Positions 8,375-17,708 of a stretch of 64,000 bases of DNA are shown in pieces; positions within the stretch are counted from its first letter, which is position 1; every line of letters begins with the position of its first letter. Location of the stretch: assembly GCF_001468265.1 (NCBI RefSeq), contig NZ_LNRZ01000006.1, positions 124,001 through 188,000 of the forward strand, given 5' to 3'. The DNA comes from Sphingopyxis sp. H050 (GTDB lineage: Bacteria > Pseudomonadota > Alphaproteobacteria > Sphingomonadales > Sphingomonadaceae). The notes beneath the pieces were generated by a model. That model saw nothing but the letters and a program-made list of their open reading frames with translations. It was not told the DNA's origin and made no database searches. The translations under genes and the position numbers were made by a program.

Positions 8375-10555
8375 ATGTCGCGCAAGGCGCAGCCCGCCCT
8401 CCGTTTGTCGATGCTGCTTGCATCGACCGCCTTCTTGATGGGTTATAGTCCGATGACCATCGCCGCCGAAACCAAGCCCGCCCCCAGCGCCCCAGCCACG
8501 GACGCCAATCCGATGCTTGCCCCCTGGACCGGCCCCTATGAAGGGGTGCCGCCGTGGGACAAGCTCGACCCCGAGCTTTTCCCCGACGCCTTTGAAAAGG
8601 GCATGGCCGAGGTGAAGGCGCAGGTGCAGGCGGTGATCGACGACCCCGCGGCGCCGACCTTCGCGAACACGCATGTCCCGATGATGCTCGCCGGGGACAC
8701 GATGGACCGCGTCTTCGCCCTGTGGGGCGTCCAGACGTCGAACAAGTCGAACGACCGGGTCGAGGACATCGACGCCGAATGGAGCCCCAAGCTCACCAAA
8801 TTCTACACCGAGCTGTTCCTCGAGCCCAAGCTGTTCGCCCGCTACAAGGCGGTGTACGACAAGCGCCTGACGAGCGGCCTCGACGCGCAGCAGATCCGCA
8901 TCGTCGAGCGCAGCTATGACGAGATGGTCCGCGACGGCGCCAACCTGTCGCCCGCGAACAAGGCGAAGCTCGTCGATCTCAATGCGAAGCTCGAAGGGCT
9001 GTTCTCGACCTTCTCGTCGAAGCTGCTCGGCGACGAGAAGCTGTATACCCTCGTCACCAATCAGGCCGAGCTCGACGGGCTCGAGCCCGGCTTCGTCGCC
9101 TCGCTAGCTTCGGCCGCCGAGGCGCAGGGCAAGCCCGGCCAGTGGGCGATCAAGAACACCCGCTCGTCGGCGCAGCCGGTGCTGCAGAACGCGACCAACC
9201 GCGCGCTGCGCGAGAAGGTCTATAAGGCCTTTATCAACCGCGGCGACAATGGCGACGCGAACGACACCAATGCGACGATCGCCGAAATCCTGAAGCTGCG
9301 CCAGGAACGCGCGGCGCTGCTGGGTTTCCCGACCCACGCGCACTACCGCATGGCCGATACGATGGCGAAGACGCCCGAAAACGCCATGGGCCTGATGATG
9401 AAGGTCTGGCCCGCCGCGGTCGCGCGCGTGAAGGAAGAGGTCGCCGACATGCAGGCGATCGCCGATCAGGAAGCGAAGGCGGGCAAGGGGCCGAAGATCA
9501 CGATCGAACCGTGGGACTATCGCTATTATGCCGAGAAGGTCCGCAAGGCGAAGTACGATCTCGACGAGAGCGAGGTGAAGCCGTACCTGCAGCTCGACAA
9601 GCTGGTGCAGGGCATGTTCTGGTCGGCGGGGCAGCTTTACGACCTCGGCTTCCGGGAAAATACGGGTTCGATCCCGGTCTTCGATCCCAAGGTGAAGACC
9701 TTCGAGGTCTATAACCTCAAGACGAACGAAAATGTCGGCGTCCTCTACCTCGACAATTTCGCGCGCGACGGGAAGCGGTCGGGCGCGTGGATGACGACCT
9801 ATCGCAGCCAGCAGACGCTGGGCGGCGAACGCAATGTGCTGGCGTCGAACAACAATAATTTCACCGAAGCCGCGAAGGGCGAGCCGACGCTGGTCAGCCT
9901 CGACGATGCGCAGACTTTGTTCCACGAATTCGGCCACGGCATCCACTATCTGCTCCAGCATGTGACCTATCCGGCGCTCGCCGGGGTGCCGCGCGACTTC
10001 GTCGAATATCCGAGCCAGGTGAACGAGAATTGGCTGATGACGCCCGAAGTGCTGTCGAAGTTCGCGACGCACTACAAGACGGGCGAGCCGATCCCGAAGG
10101 CGCTGGTCGACAAGATTCTGGCCTCCGACAAGTTCAACCAGGGCTTCTCGACGGTCGAATATCTGTCGAGCGCGATCGTCGACATGAAGCTGCACGACCG
10201 CAAGACGCCGGTGACCGACGTCGACAAGTTCGAGCGCGAGACGCTGGCCGAAATGGGCATGCCGAAGGAAATCGTCATGCGCCACCGCCTGCCGCAGTTC
10301 GGCCACCTGTTCAGCAGCGACGCCTATTCGGCGGGCTATTACAGCTATCTCTGGTCGGAAACGATGGACGCCGACACCTGGGCGGCGTTCACCGAAGCCG
10401 GCGGCCCGTGGGACCGCACGGTCGCCGACAGGTTCCGCACGATCCTGTTGATGACGGGCAACGAGACCGACCGCGCCGAAGCGTACCGCGCCTTCCGCGG
10501 CCGCGATCCCGACGTGAAGGCGCTGCTCAGGAAGCGCGGTTTCCCGACCGAGTGA
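8375..10555 (+). CDS. exported M3-family zinc metallopeptidase (oligopeptidase / Dcp-like)
   Basis: The product is a peptidase of about 726 residues with the thermolysin-like zinc motif HEFGHGIHYLL in the C-terminal third, followed by the M3-type segment VEYPSQVNENW that holds the third ligand region. M3 enzymes (OpdA, Dcp) cut short peptides. A Sec signal (LRLSMLLASTAFLMGY, then TIAAE) suggests a periplasmic protein, which fits dipeptidyl carboxypeptidase. ATG 8375 is chosen because GGGGAG lies 8 nt upstream; ATG 8369 is only 2 nt from it. A perfect-stem terminator follows at 10576. The start is certain to within two codons. Confidence 0.92.
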   Translation: MSRKAQPALRLSMLLASTAFLMGYSPMTIAAETKPAPSAPATDANPMLAPWTGPYEGVPPWDKLDPELFPDAFEKGMAEVKAQVQAVIDDPAAPTFANTHVPMMLAGDTMDRVFALWGVQTSNKSNDRVEDIDAEWSPKLTKFYTELFLEPKLFARYKAVYDKRLTSGLDAQQIRIVERSYDEMVRDGANLSPANKAKLVDLNAKLEGLFSTFSSKLLGDEKLYTLVTNQAELDGLEPGFVASLASAAEAQGKPGQWAIKNTRSSAQPVLQNATNRALREKVYKAFINRGDNGDANDTNATIAEILKLRQERAALLGFPTHAHYRMADTMAKTPENAMGLMMKVWPAAVARVKEEVADMQAIADQEAKAGKGPKITIEPWDYRYYAEKVRKAKYDLDESEVKPYLQLDKLVQGMFWSAGQLYDLGFRENTGSIPVFDPKVKTFEVYNLKTNENVGVLYLDNFARDGKRSGAWMTTYRSQQTLGGERNVLASNNNNFTEAAKGEPTLVSLDDAQTLFHEFGHGIHYLLQHVTYPALAGVPRDFVEYPSQVNENWLMTPEVLSKFATHYKTGEPIPKALVDKILASDKFNQGFSTVEYLSSAIVDMKLHDRKTPVTDVDKFERETLAEMGMPKEIVMRHRLPQFGHLFSSDAYSAGYYSYLWSETMDADTWAAFTEAGGPWDRTVADRFRTILLMTGNETDRAEAYRAFRGRDPDVKALLRKRGFPTE

Positions 10556-10575
10556 TTTCCAATTCAACCGGGGAG

Positions 10576-10608
10576 CAAAGGGGGCCGCCGTGCCCCCTTT
10601 GTTTTGCT
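10576..10608 (+). terminator. rho-independent terminator after the M3 peptidase
   Basis: A 9-bp perfect stem CAAAGGGGG / CCCCCTTTG with an 8-nt loop is followed by TTTTGCTT, 20 bp after the peptidase stop. Confidence 0.85.
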
Positions 10609-10730
10609 TGAGGGGATTGGCCGGTTTCGCCCGGTAGTTGCCGTCGCCCCCGCGAAGGCGACGGACTATTTTAACGTCCCCTCCCCACCCCAATGCCGCC
10701 TTCACAATCCCGATTGACCATCGCCGAAAA

Positions 10731-10760
10731 CGATATAAATATGATATCATCATTATATCG
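10731..10760 (+). promoter_or_regulatory. 30-bp AT-rich palindromic operator upstream of the SPFH operon
   Basis: Arms CGATATAA and TTATATCG flank the core ATGATATCAT, itself a perfect palindrome, giving a nearly symmetric 30-bp element. It ends 18 bp before the SPFH start. TTGACC at 10714-10719 followed by an AT-rich -10-like tract (TATAAAT) overlaps its left arm, so a bound repressor would block the promoter. The element stands out against the GC-rich surroundings. The cognate regulator is unknown; it is not obviously encoded nearby except for the RHH protein of the same operon. Confidence 0.6.
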
Positions 10761-10778
10761 AATGATTCGGAGGGAAAC

Positions 10779-11681
10779 ATGGTCGAGAGTGGGACACCGG
10801 CACTGAACCGCAGCCGCGAGACACGCGCCGCGACGCAGAGCGGCTATCTGATGCTGTTTATCTGGTTGGTGCTGCTGGGCGTCGCCGCCTGGGCAGGGAT
10901 CAGCAATGCCAATTCGGCCATCATGGTGGGGTGGAAATGGATCGTCGTTGTGCTGTCGGTGATCGCGGGCACGATCATCCTCTGCGGCTTTTACCTGATC
11001 AACCCGAACGAAGCCGCAGCGATCCAGCTGTTCGGCGCGTACAAGGGCACCGACCGCGAGGAGGGGCTGCGCTGGGTCCTGCCCTGGCTGACGCGCAAGA
11101 AGATCGCGGTGCGCGCGAACAATGTCATATCCGACAAGATCAAGGTCAATGATCTGCGCGGCAACCCGATCGAGATGGCGGCGCAGGTCGTGTGGCGCGT
11201 CACAGACACCGCGCAGGCGCTGTTCGACGTCGACGATTACAAGGAATTCGTGATGGCGCAGATCGAGGCCGCGGTGCGCTCGATCGGCTCGCGCTACCCC
11301 TATGACGATATCGAGCATCAGGAAGTGACGCTGCGCGGCAACCATGACGAGGTCGGGGTCGAACTGCGCAAGGCGCTGATCGAACGGCTCGAGGTCGCGG
11401 GGATCACCGTCGACGAATGCGGCCTGACGCACCTCGCCTATGCGCAGGAAATCGCCGGCGCGATGCTCCGCCGCCAGCAGGCCGAAGCGGTGATCGCAGC
11501 GCGCAAGAAGCTGGTCGAAGGCGCAGTGACGATGGTCGAGATGGCGCTGACCCAATTGTCCGAAAAGGGCGTCGTCGACCTCGATGACGAGCGCAAGGCG
11601 GTGATGGTGTCCAACCTGATGGTCGTGCTGTGCGGCGAGCGCGACACGCAGCCGGTGGTCAACGCCGGATCGCTTTACTGA
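10779..11681 (+). CDS. SPFH/Band 7 domain membrane protein
   Basis: The 300-residue protein has two N-terminal membrane segments (residues about 24-42 and 52-74) and then an SPFH domain beginning [29 protein letters not shown]. The alternating [32 protein letters not shown] pattern and the coiled segment [29 protein letters not shown] are typical of stomatin/HflK-like scaffolds. Such proteins form oligomeric membrane microdomains and regulate proteases or membrane stress responses. A GGAGGG ribosome site precedes ATG 10779. It heads a three-gene operon with an RHH protein (12 bp downstream) and a small membrane protein, under the 10731-10760 palindrome. Confidence 0.88.
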   Translation: MVESGTPALNRSRETRAATQSGYLMLFIWLVLLGVAAWAGISNANSAIMVGWKWIVVVLSVIAGTIILCGFYLINPNEAAAIQLFGAYKGTDREEGLRWVLPWLTRKKIAVRANNVISDKIKVNDLRGNPIEMAAQVVWRVTDTAQALFDVDDYKEFVMAQIEAAVRSIGSRYPYDDIEHQEVTLRGNHDEVGVELRKALIERLEVAGITVDECGLTHLAYAQEIAGAMLRRQQAEAVIAARKKLVEGAVTMVEMALTQLSEKGVVDLDDERKAVMVSNLMVVLCGERDTQPVVNAGSLY

Positions 11682-11693
11682 GCCGGACGACCG

Positions 11694-11894
11694 ATGACGT
11701 CTGCCAAAAAAGCCTTTGCCCTCCGTCTCGATCCGGCGCTCTACGCCGCGATCGAGCGGCTGGCGGCGGCCGACTTGCGCAGCGCCAATGCCGAGATCGA
11801 GATTCTGCTGCGCGAGGCGCTGGGCCGCCGGGGGGTCAGCATCAAGCCATCGGACGCGCCGAAACGCGGCCGGCCGGCCAAGAAGGAAGGCTGA
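11694..11894 (+). CDS. Arc-like ribbon-helix-helix DNA-binding protein
   Basis: The 66-residue protein has the short beta strand FALRLDPALYAAIERLA followed by two helices (ADLRSANAEIEILLREALGRRG). This matches the Arc/MetJ ribbon-helix-helix layout, with strand residues contacting the major groove. The tail is basic (KPSDAPKRGRPAKKEG). It sits 12 bp after the SPFH gene and just before a small membrane protein. It could autoregulate the operon through the upstream palindrome, but that is inference. I see no toxin partner, so a toxin-antitoxin role is not supported. Confidence 0.8.
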   Translation: MTSAKKAFALRLDPALYAAIERLAAADLRSANAEIEILLREALGRRGVSIKPSDAPKRGRPAKKEG

Positions 11895-11895
11895 G

Positions 11896-12138
11896 ATGTT
11901 GCACCTGTTACTCGACGACCGCCCCTGGTTCCGCGCCAAGCGCCGGGGCTATGGCACGGGTCTGCCGATCGCCTGGCAGGGCTGGGTGATGCTGGCCATG
12001 CACATCGCGCTGATCACCGGGGTCGCGGTGCTGCTGGGCGACCGGCCGGCGCTGTTGACAATCGCCGTCGTGCTGGCCGGGCTCGCGCCGATGCCGCTCT
12101 ATCGGGCCAAAACCGAGGGCGGCTGGCGTTGGCGGTGA
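11896..12138 (+). CDS. small membrane protein of the SPFH operon
   Basis: The 80-residue protein has two hydrophobic segments, WVMLAMHIALITGVAVLLG and LTIAVVLAGLAPMPLY, and basic ends (FRAKRRGYG, RAKTEGGWRWR). The ATG follows the RHH stop by one base, with AAGGAAGG upstream, so translation is probably coupled. No family was recognised. Position suggests it partners the SPFH protein in the membrane. Confidence 0.72.
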   Translation: MLHLLLDDRPWFRAKRRGYGTGLPIAWQGWVMLAMHIALITGVAVLLGDRPALLTIAVVLAGLAPMPLYRAKTEGGWRWR

Positions 12139-12225
12139 GATCGCCGAAGTTTATTTGTGGGCACCCGCCGATAGGGGCCCTCACCTGCTTGCCCCACAAC
12201 TTCTAGATGGTTAAGGCCGGTCCCC

Positions 12226-12894
12226 ATGACCGCCGCGCCACCCGCCGTCCGCATTGCCCCCTCGATCCTCAGCGCCGACTTCGCGCGGCTGGGCGAGGAA
12301 GTGCGCGCGATCGAGGAAGCAGGCGCCGACTGGGTGCATATCGACGTGATGGACGGCCATTTCGTCCCGAACCTGACGATCGGCCCGATGGTCGTAAAGG
12401 CGCTGCGCCCGCATTCGACGCTGCCCTTCGACGTCCATCTGATGATCAGCCCGGTCGACGGCTTCCTCGACGCTTTCGCCGCGGCGGGCGCCGACATCAT
12501 CACGGTGCATCCGGAGGCCGGCCCGCATATCCACCGCAGCGTTCAGCACATCAAGTCGCTCGGCAAGCAGGCGGGCGTCTCGCTCAATCCCGCGACCCCG
12601 GCGAAAATGCTCGACTATCTGATCGACGACATCGACCTGGTGCTGATCATGAGCGTCAATCCGGGCTTTGGCGGCCAGAGCTTCATCGCGAGTCAGCTCC
12701 GCAAGATCGAGGCGGTGCGCAAGATGATCGACAAGTCGGGCCGCGACATCCGGCTGGAAGTTGACGGCGGGATCGATGCGGCGACAGCGCCGCTCGCGAT
12801 CGCGGCGGGCGCCGACGTGCTCGTCGCCGGAACCGCGACCTTCAAGGGCGGACCCGACGCCTACGCCGACAATATTCGCCGCCTGCGCGGCTGA
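12226..12894 (+). CDS. rpe: ribulose-phosphate 3-epimerase
   Basis: Rpe interconverts D-ribulose 5-phosphate and D-xylulose 5-phosphate in the pentose phosphate pathway. It is a TIM barrel of 222 residues, a normal length. Seen directly: [14 protein letters not shown] (first strand), the metal and catalytic motif [19 protein letters not shown], the histidine in [24 protein letters not shown], and the catalytic Asp in [12 protein letters not shown] with the phosphate-binding Gly residues after it. The heparinase-like gene begins 18 bp later on the same strand. Confidence 0.97.
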   Translation: MTAAPPAVRIAPSILSADFARLGEEVRAIEEAGADWVHIDVMDGHFVPNLTIGPMVVKALRPHSTLPFDVHLMISPVDGFLDAFAAAGADIITVHPEAGPHIHRSVQHIKSLGKQAGVSLNPATPAKMLDYLIDDIDLVLIMSVNPGFGGQSFIASQLRKIEAVRKMIDKSGRDIRLEVDGGIDAATAPLAIAAGADVLVAGTATFKGGPDAYADNIRRLRG

Positions 12895-12912
12895 TCGAGC
12901 AAGGGGAGACCA

Positions 12913-14676
12913 TTGACCTCTGCCCCATCCAGCCCGATTCCCGACGCCGGCGAAGACGCGCCGCCTATCGACGACAGCATCGAGCCCGGCAAAAGGCTGA
13001 TCCGCCTGCCCGCCGACAAGGGGCTGTCGCTGGGCGACCGCGTGTCCAATTACATAACGCGCCTGACCTGGCGCACGCCGCTCCACGCCTTTCGCCTCAA
13101 AGGGCGCTTCCCGCTGAAGCTGCTCGGCGTGCCGGCCGACCCGGTTCCCGGCGACAAGCGCGCGGGCACCGCGATCCGCGCCGGGCACTTCCTGCATCGC
13201 GGCCTCCGCCTCTCGCTCGGCGACCTCGATTTCGCGAACCTCGATGTCGCACCCGCCTTCGCCGACTATCTGCACAGCTTCACCTGGCTGCGCGACCTTG
13301 CCGCGACCGGCAGTCGCGCCGATGGCGCCCCGATCGCCGAGGCGGTGGTCCGCCACTGGCTCGCGGTGCATGGCGAGGCGGTCGGCGAACCCGCCTGGGC
13401 GGCCGAGAATACCGGCTGGCGCATCCTCTTCTGGTCGGCGCACGCGCCGCTGATCCTGTCGTCGAGCGACCTCATCTATCGCTCGGCGGTACTCAATCAT
13501 CTGGCGCGCGCCGCACGGCACCTCGACCGCGTGGCCGACAAGACGCGCCCCGGCACCGGCCAGCTGGTGGCGTGGATCGGCATCGTCGCCGCCTCGCTGT
13601 TGATGCCGGGAGGCGAGCCGCGGCAGGTGTTCGGCGAGGCGGGCCTGCGCAAGGTCATCGAGACCAGCTTCTACGCCGACGGCGGGAATATCGCGCGCGC
13701 GCCGCAGGCGCAGCTCGACGCGATCATGGCGCTGTCGATGCTGGCGCGAATCTATGACATGCGCCGGATGGAGGTGCCGCCCTTCGTGCAGGAAGTGCTG
13801 GCGCGCACCGTCCCCGCCTTGCTCGGCCTCGTCCACAGCGACGGCGGCATGGGCAGCTGGCAGGGCAGCGGCGCAACCTCGGCCGAGCATATCCGCGCCG
13901 TCGTCGCGGCGAGCGGCGTGCGCACCCGGCCGCTGAAGCAGGCGCGCGACTGGGGCTATCAGCGGGTTGTCGCGAACAAGGTCGTGCTGCTCGCCGATGC
14001 CGCCCCGCCGCCGATCGCACGCGTAACCGAAGCGGGATGTGCTTCGACGCTGGCGTTCGAACTGTCCGACGGCGACGAGCGCATCGTCGTCAATTGCGGC
14101 GGCGCGGCGCTGACCGGCGCGACGATCCCGGCCGACCTCGCCCTCGGCCTGCGCACCACCGCGGCGCACTCGACGCTGACGATCGGCGACACCAATTCGA
14201 CCGCGATCCTCCCGGGCGGCACATTGGGACGCGGCGTCACCGAGGTCGAGCTCGACCGGCGCGAGACGCCGCAGGGCAGCCGGCTCGAGATGAGTCACGA
14301 CGGCTATGCGCGCCGCCACGGCCTGATCCATCGCCGCCTGCTGATCCTGTCGCCCAACGGGCGCGAGCTGCGCGGCGAGGACATGCTGCTCCCCGCCCCG
14401 CGCGCGCGGCGCAAGGGCGACAAGAAATTCACCCTGCGCTTCCATCTCGGCCGCAACCTGTCGGCCAGCCTGACCGCCGACAAATTGGGCGCCTTGCTGC
14501 GCATCGCGGGCGGGCCGCTATGGCAGTTCCGTACCAGCGAAGGCGCGCTGGCTATCGAGGAAAGCCTGTGGGTCGACGGCAACGGCCGGCCCTATCCGAC
14601 CGAGCAGCTTGTCGTCACCGGAACGACGCCGGCGGGCGGCGTCAGCATCGGCTGGATCTTCAAGCATATCGGATAG
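12913..14676 (+). CDS. heparinase II/III family protein
   Basis: The 587-residue protein has an alpha/alpha-toroid N-terminal half (residues about 60-330, rich in helices such as DYLHSFTWLRDLA and SGQ-like GQLVAWIGI) and a beta-rich C-terminal half with VNCGGAALTGATIP and RRLLILSPNGRELRGED. Polysaccharide lyase family 12/21-like enzymes share this layout. It may degrade or remodel an acidic polysaccharide; no signal peptide is obvious. The start is TTG 12913, with AAGGGGAGA about 5 nt upstream; no nearer ATG fits. In sphingomonads this gene commonly sits between rpe and purH. Confidence 0.85.
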   Translation: MTSAPSSPIPDAGEDAPPIDDSIEPGKRLIRLPADKGLSLGDRVSNYITRLTWRTPLHAFRLKGRFPLKLLGVPADPVPGDKRAGTAIRAGHFLHRGLRLSLGDLDFANLDVAPAFADYLHSFTWLRDLAATGSRADGAPIAEAVVRHWLAVHGEAVGEPAWAAENTGWRILFWSAHAPLILSSSDLIYRSAVLNHLARAARHLDRVADKTRPGTGQLVAWIGIVAASLLMPGGEPRQVFGEAGLRKVIETSFYADGGNIARAPQAQLDAIMALSMLARIYDMRRMEVPPFVQEVLARTVPALLGLVHSDGGMGSWQGSGATSAEHIRAVVAASGVRTRPLKQARDWGYQRVVANKVVLLADAAPPPIARVTEAGCASTLAFELSDGDERIVVNCGGAALTGATIPADLALGLRTTAAHSTLTIGDTNSTAILPGGTLGRGVTEVELDRRETPQGSRLEMSHDGYARRHGLIHRRLLILSPNGRELRGEDMLLPAPRARRKGDKKFTLRFHLGRNLSASLTADKLGALLRIAGGPLWQFRTSEGALAIEESLWVDGNGRPYPTEQLVVTGTTPAGGVSIGWIFKHIG

Positions 14677-14678
14677 CG

Positions 14679-14700
14679 GACGGGCCCCGACGGGCCCGTC
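14679..14700. terminator. hairpin between convergent heparinase and TonB-receptor genes
   Basis: GACGGGCC / GGCCCGTC arms form an 8-bp stem in the 50-bp gap between two converging genes. There is no clear T tract, so it may be a weak or Rho-assisted stop. Confidence 0.5.
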
Positions 14701-14726
14701 ACGACCGCGGAATTAACCGGCCGACC

Positions 14727-17525
14727 TTAAAAGTTGACCCTGATCCCGCCGGTAAAGCGGCGGCCAAAGCGTTCCCATTCGATGGTCTGCCCGTTGGTGC
14801 TGGGCGAGGGGATGCCGGTGGCGGTCAGCAGATTGCCGGGATCGGAGAACCGGCGGCCCGGGTGGTTCAGCAGGTTCGAAGCGTCGAAATAGACCTCAAG
14901 GTGCCGGTTGACCGCATAGCGCGCGGAAAAATCGAGCTCATCGTCCGAATCCCAATAGGTATCGCCGGCATCCACCAAGGTGTCGGCGATCGTATCGAGC
15001 CATTTGCTGCGATTTTGATATTGGAGACGCAGCGAAAGGCCGTATTTCTCGTAATAGGCCCCGATGTTGTAAACAAAGTCCGAGGTGCCGGGCAGGCGGA
15101 CCTTGCGCGCGGGTACGCCGGGGACGGCCGGCTTCTCGACCCTGCTGTTGTTCAGCGTCAGGTTGGCCGAGATGCCGAAACCGCCCATGAAATCGGGCAA
15201 TCCCAGGCTGTCCGTCCACGGCTCAAGCTGCAATTGCGCGGCCGCTTCCATCCCGTAGATCCGGCCATCGCCGCCGTTGGTGATCCCCGAAAAGACATAG
15301 GTCGAACGATCGATGCCGTTGCTGTCGAGGACGTTCGAATTGAACGTGGCGGACTGGTTGTAAAGGACGTCCTTCACCTTCTTGTAGAAGAAGCCCGCCA
15401 TCAGATATCCCTGCGGCCGGACATACCATTCCAGGTAGGCGTCGACGCCATAGGCGCGTTCGGGCCGGACCGCGGGATTGCCGCCCGAAATGGTCTGATT
15501 GGCGTCGTTGATGACGACATTGGGGCGCATCTGATCATAGTCGGCGCGCGCCGCGCCCGAATTGAAGGACAGACGGAATTTCTTGGTATCGTCGACATTA
15601 TAGTTGAGGTGCAGGCTTGGGAACGCCAGCGTCTGCTCCGATTCCGCCGTAATGCCGGTCGCGATGCCGCGGTTTTTGATGTGCTCAACGCGAACCCCGC
15701 CGACGAGCGAACCCCAGTCATACCGCACGGTGCCCATCGCAAAGCCGGCGTAAACCTGTTCTCTCACGTCGTAATTATTCGCGGTCACCGGCGCAAAGGC
15801 GAACGCCTGCTGCGCCGCCTCCGACGCAGCACGCATCTTGGCGATGTCGAAATAGCGGAACGTGTAGCCCATCGGGATTTCGCCGAGGAACGCCTGATCG
15901 GTCGAAAATTGCTTGTAGTCGACCGGGATGATCGTCGCGGCCTGGGCCGCGCTGAGGACGATGCTGTTTTCGTCGGCCACTTTGGTGCGCTGATCGAACT
16001 GGAGGCCGACCTTGAACGTCGCCTCGCCGCCCAGAAAGGCGGTGTCGCGCGACAAGACCAGCTTGCCCGTATAGGCCTTGGTGGTGTCAACGGCATCCAG
16101 AACGGTGAATCCGGACAGCGGCTTGGTGAAATCGTCGACGGCCGTCACCGCATTTCCCGCCTGAAAGCGCGTCGGCGACGCCAGCTGGATCGTCTGAAAC
16201 AGCGTCAAGTTCGACCGGTTGGGATTCGAGAAGTCATAGGCCACCGTGGGACGCAGGGTGCGGGTCGACGGGCTGTCCCAGGTCGCCTCGCCCACGACCG
16301 AGCGGTCATCCTTCGATTCGGTATAATTGCCCACCCACGACAGCCGCCACGCACCATCGCCGAACACATGATCCCCGGCGAGGGTGTTGGTGAAGATCGA
16401 CTGGCGAAAGGCGCGCAGCGTCGAGCGCTGGCGGATGTCGATGCCGTAGATCGTGCCCCTTTGCGGCGTGTTGCCGATACAGACATCGGCGTAGCCGCTG
16501 GTGGTCGGGGTCGGGTTGACCGTCCCGCTGCAGGCCGCCGTGTTGGCGACCAGGTCGCCCTGGCGGTCGTCGAGGTCGAAGCGATAATTGTCGCGGGCTT
16601 CGTCGTCGGTGAAGATGGTATAGATGGACTGCACATAGATGCTGGTGTTGTCGTCCGGCTTCCAATCAAGACGTCCCGACAAGGACCAGTTCTTGCGCGT
16701 CAACCGATACAGTTTGTTTTCGGCCTCATGCGCCCAGAATCGCGGCTCCCATCCCGGACGCTTGTCGCCGGTCAGCGGCGTCACGCCGGGATCGCTGCCG
16801 ACGCGCTCGTAATCGGTTTCGAAATTGTCGGTAATCATGTTGCGTTTGTAATAGCTGCCCGACAGCAGAATCCCGACCTCGCCCCCGCCGACATCGAAGC
16901 GGTCCGCAAGCACCAGCGAGCCCTCATATTCCTTGCGATCACCGAGCTCGGCAAAGCCGATCCCGGCCTTGCCGGCGATGTGCAGCCCCGCATAATCGAA
17001 GGCGGAACGGGTGATCACGTTCACATTGCCCGCGACCGTCTCGCCGGGCATGTCCGGGGTCACCGCCTTCGACACGACGACCTGGCCGGCGATCGCCGAG
17101 GGGATCGAATCGAAACGCGCGTCCCGGCCCTCGGGGCTGACGACGTTGATGCCGTCGAAGGACAGCGTCGTCCAGGTTTTGGGCGAACCGCGCAGGTTGA
17201 TATAGCGCGCCTGACCCTGATCCCGCTCGACACTGATGCCCGGCAGGCGGCTCGTCGCCTGGGCAATATTCTGATCCGGCAGCCGCCCGACGGAGTCCGA
17301 AGATATGACCGCCACCAGTGAATCGGATTTGCGCTGCACGTCCAGCGCCGCTGCCTCGGATTCGGCGATGGGGCGGCTTCCGGTCACGACGATGGTCGAA
17401 CCATCGCCCTCGCCTTCCTCGACCGGCGCCGAGCCTGCGCCGGTTTGTGCGAGCGCAAGGTGCGGAACCAGCGCTGCGGCCAGAGCCAGAACAGCGACGG
17501 AATGACGAGCCGAAGATCGAATCAT
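14727..17525 (-). CDS. TonB-dependent outer-membrane receptor
   Basis: The 932-residue protein has a Sec signal (SVAVLALAAALVPHLALAQ). The plug domain follows (VISSDSVGRLPDQNIAQA, GISVERDQGQARYINLRG), then many beta-strand repeats with aromatic ends and the C-terminal phenylalanine of outer-membrane barrels (GGIRVNF). It resembles the Caulobacter-type TonB receptors. It diverges from a lipoprotein phytase, across a control region with Pho-box-like repeats. Uptake of phytate breakdown products or of metal-phytate complexes is a reasonable inference but the ligand is not shown by sequence. Confidence 0.95.
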   Translation of the reverse strand: MIRSSARHSVAVLALAAALVPHLALAQTGAGSAPVEEGEGDGSTIVVTGSRPIAESEAAALDVQRKSDSLVAVISSDSVGRLPDQNIAQATSRLPGISVERDQGQARYINLRGSPKTWTTLSFDGINVVSPEGRDARFDSIPSAIAGQVVVSKAVTPDMPGETVAGNVNVITRSAFDYAGLHIAGKAGIGFAELGDRKEYEGSLVLADRFDVGGGEVGILLSGSYYKRNMITDNFETDYERVGSDPGVTPLTGDKRPGWEPRFWAHEAENKLYRLTRKNWSLSGRLDWKPDDNTSIYVQSIYTIFTDDEARDNYRFDLDDRQGDLVANTAACSGTVNPTPTTSGYADVCIGNTPQRGTIYGIDIRQRSTLRAFRQSIFTNTLAGDHVFGDGAWRLSWVGNYTESKDDRSVVGEATWDSPSTRTLRPTVAYDFSNPNRSNLTLFQTIQLASPTRFQAGNAVTAVDDFTKPLSGFTVLDAVDTTKAYTGKLVLSRDTAFLGGEATFKVGLQFDQRTKVADENSIVLSAAQAATIIPVDYKQFSTDQAFLGEIPMGYTFRYFDIAKMRAASEAAQQAFAFAPVTANNYDVREQVYAGFAMGTVRYDWGSLVGGVRVEHIKNRGIATGITAESEQTLAFPSLHLNYNVDDTKKFRLSFNSGAARADYDQMRPNVVINDANQTISGGNPAVRPERAYGVDAYLEWYVRPQGYLMAGFFYKKVKDVLYNQSATFNSNVLDSNGIDRSTYVFSGITNGGDGRIYGMEAAAQLQLEPWTDSLGLPDFMGGFGISANLTLNNSRVEKPAVPGVPARKVRLPGTSDFVYNIGAYYEKYGLSLRLQYQNRSKWLDTIADTLVDAGDTYWDSDDELDFSARYAVNRHLEVYFDASNLLNHPGRRFSDPGNLLTATGIPSPSTNGQTIEWERFGRRFTGGIRVNF

Positions 17526-17601
17526 GGAGATGCCCCCTGTTTGAGTTGTCGGGCCTCTAGGGGCGGGGTGTGACAGTTTGCGGCGACGCGCATGACGGTT
17601 T

Positions 17602-17636
17602 GATGTCAGTTAAATGTCAGAAATATTGTCATATTG
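17602..17636 (+). promoter_or_regulatory. Pho-box-like TGTCA direct repeats
   Basis: TGTCA occurs at 17604, 17615 and 17627, steps of 11 and 12 bp, in AT-rich spacers. PhoB binds CTGTCAT-type direct repeats with an 11-bp period, so this is a candidate phosphate-starvation control site for the divergent receptor and phytase genes. The third step is one base too long, so the match is imperfect. Confidence 0.5.
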
Positions 17637-17708
17637 ACCCGGCGACGCTTTGCTGGAACGGGGCGCGGCCAGTCGCGCATGGCGCGTCCGCAAACAGGGG
17701 AAAATCGA

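Noticed and set aside
11694..11894. Toxin-antitoxin module based on the RHH protein
   Set aside because: The neighbours are an SPFH protein and a small membrane protein with no toxin-like features.
14037..17321. Rightward open frame of 1094 codons overlapping the heparinase end and the TonB receptor gene
   Set aside because: It is the antisense shadow of strongly supported genes in high-GC DNA; the translation is Arg-rich and lacks domains.
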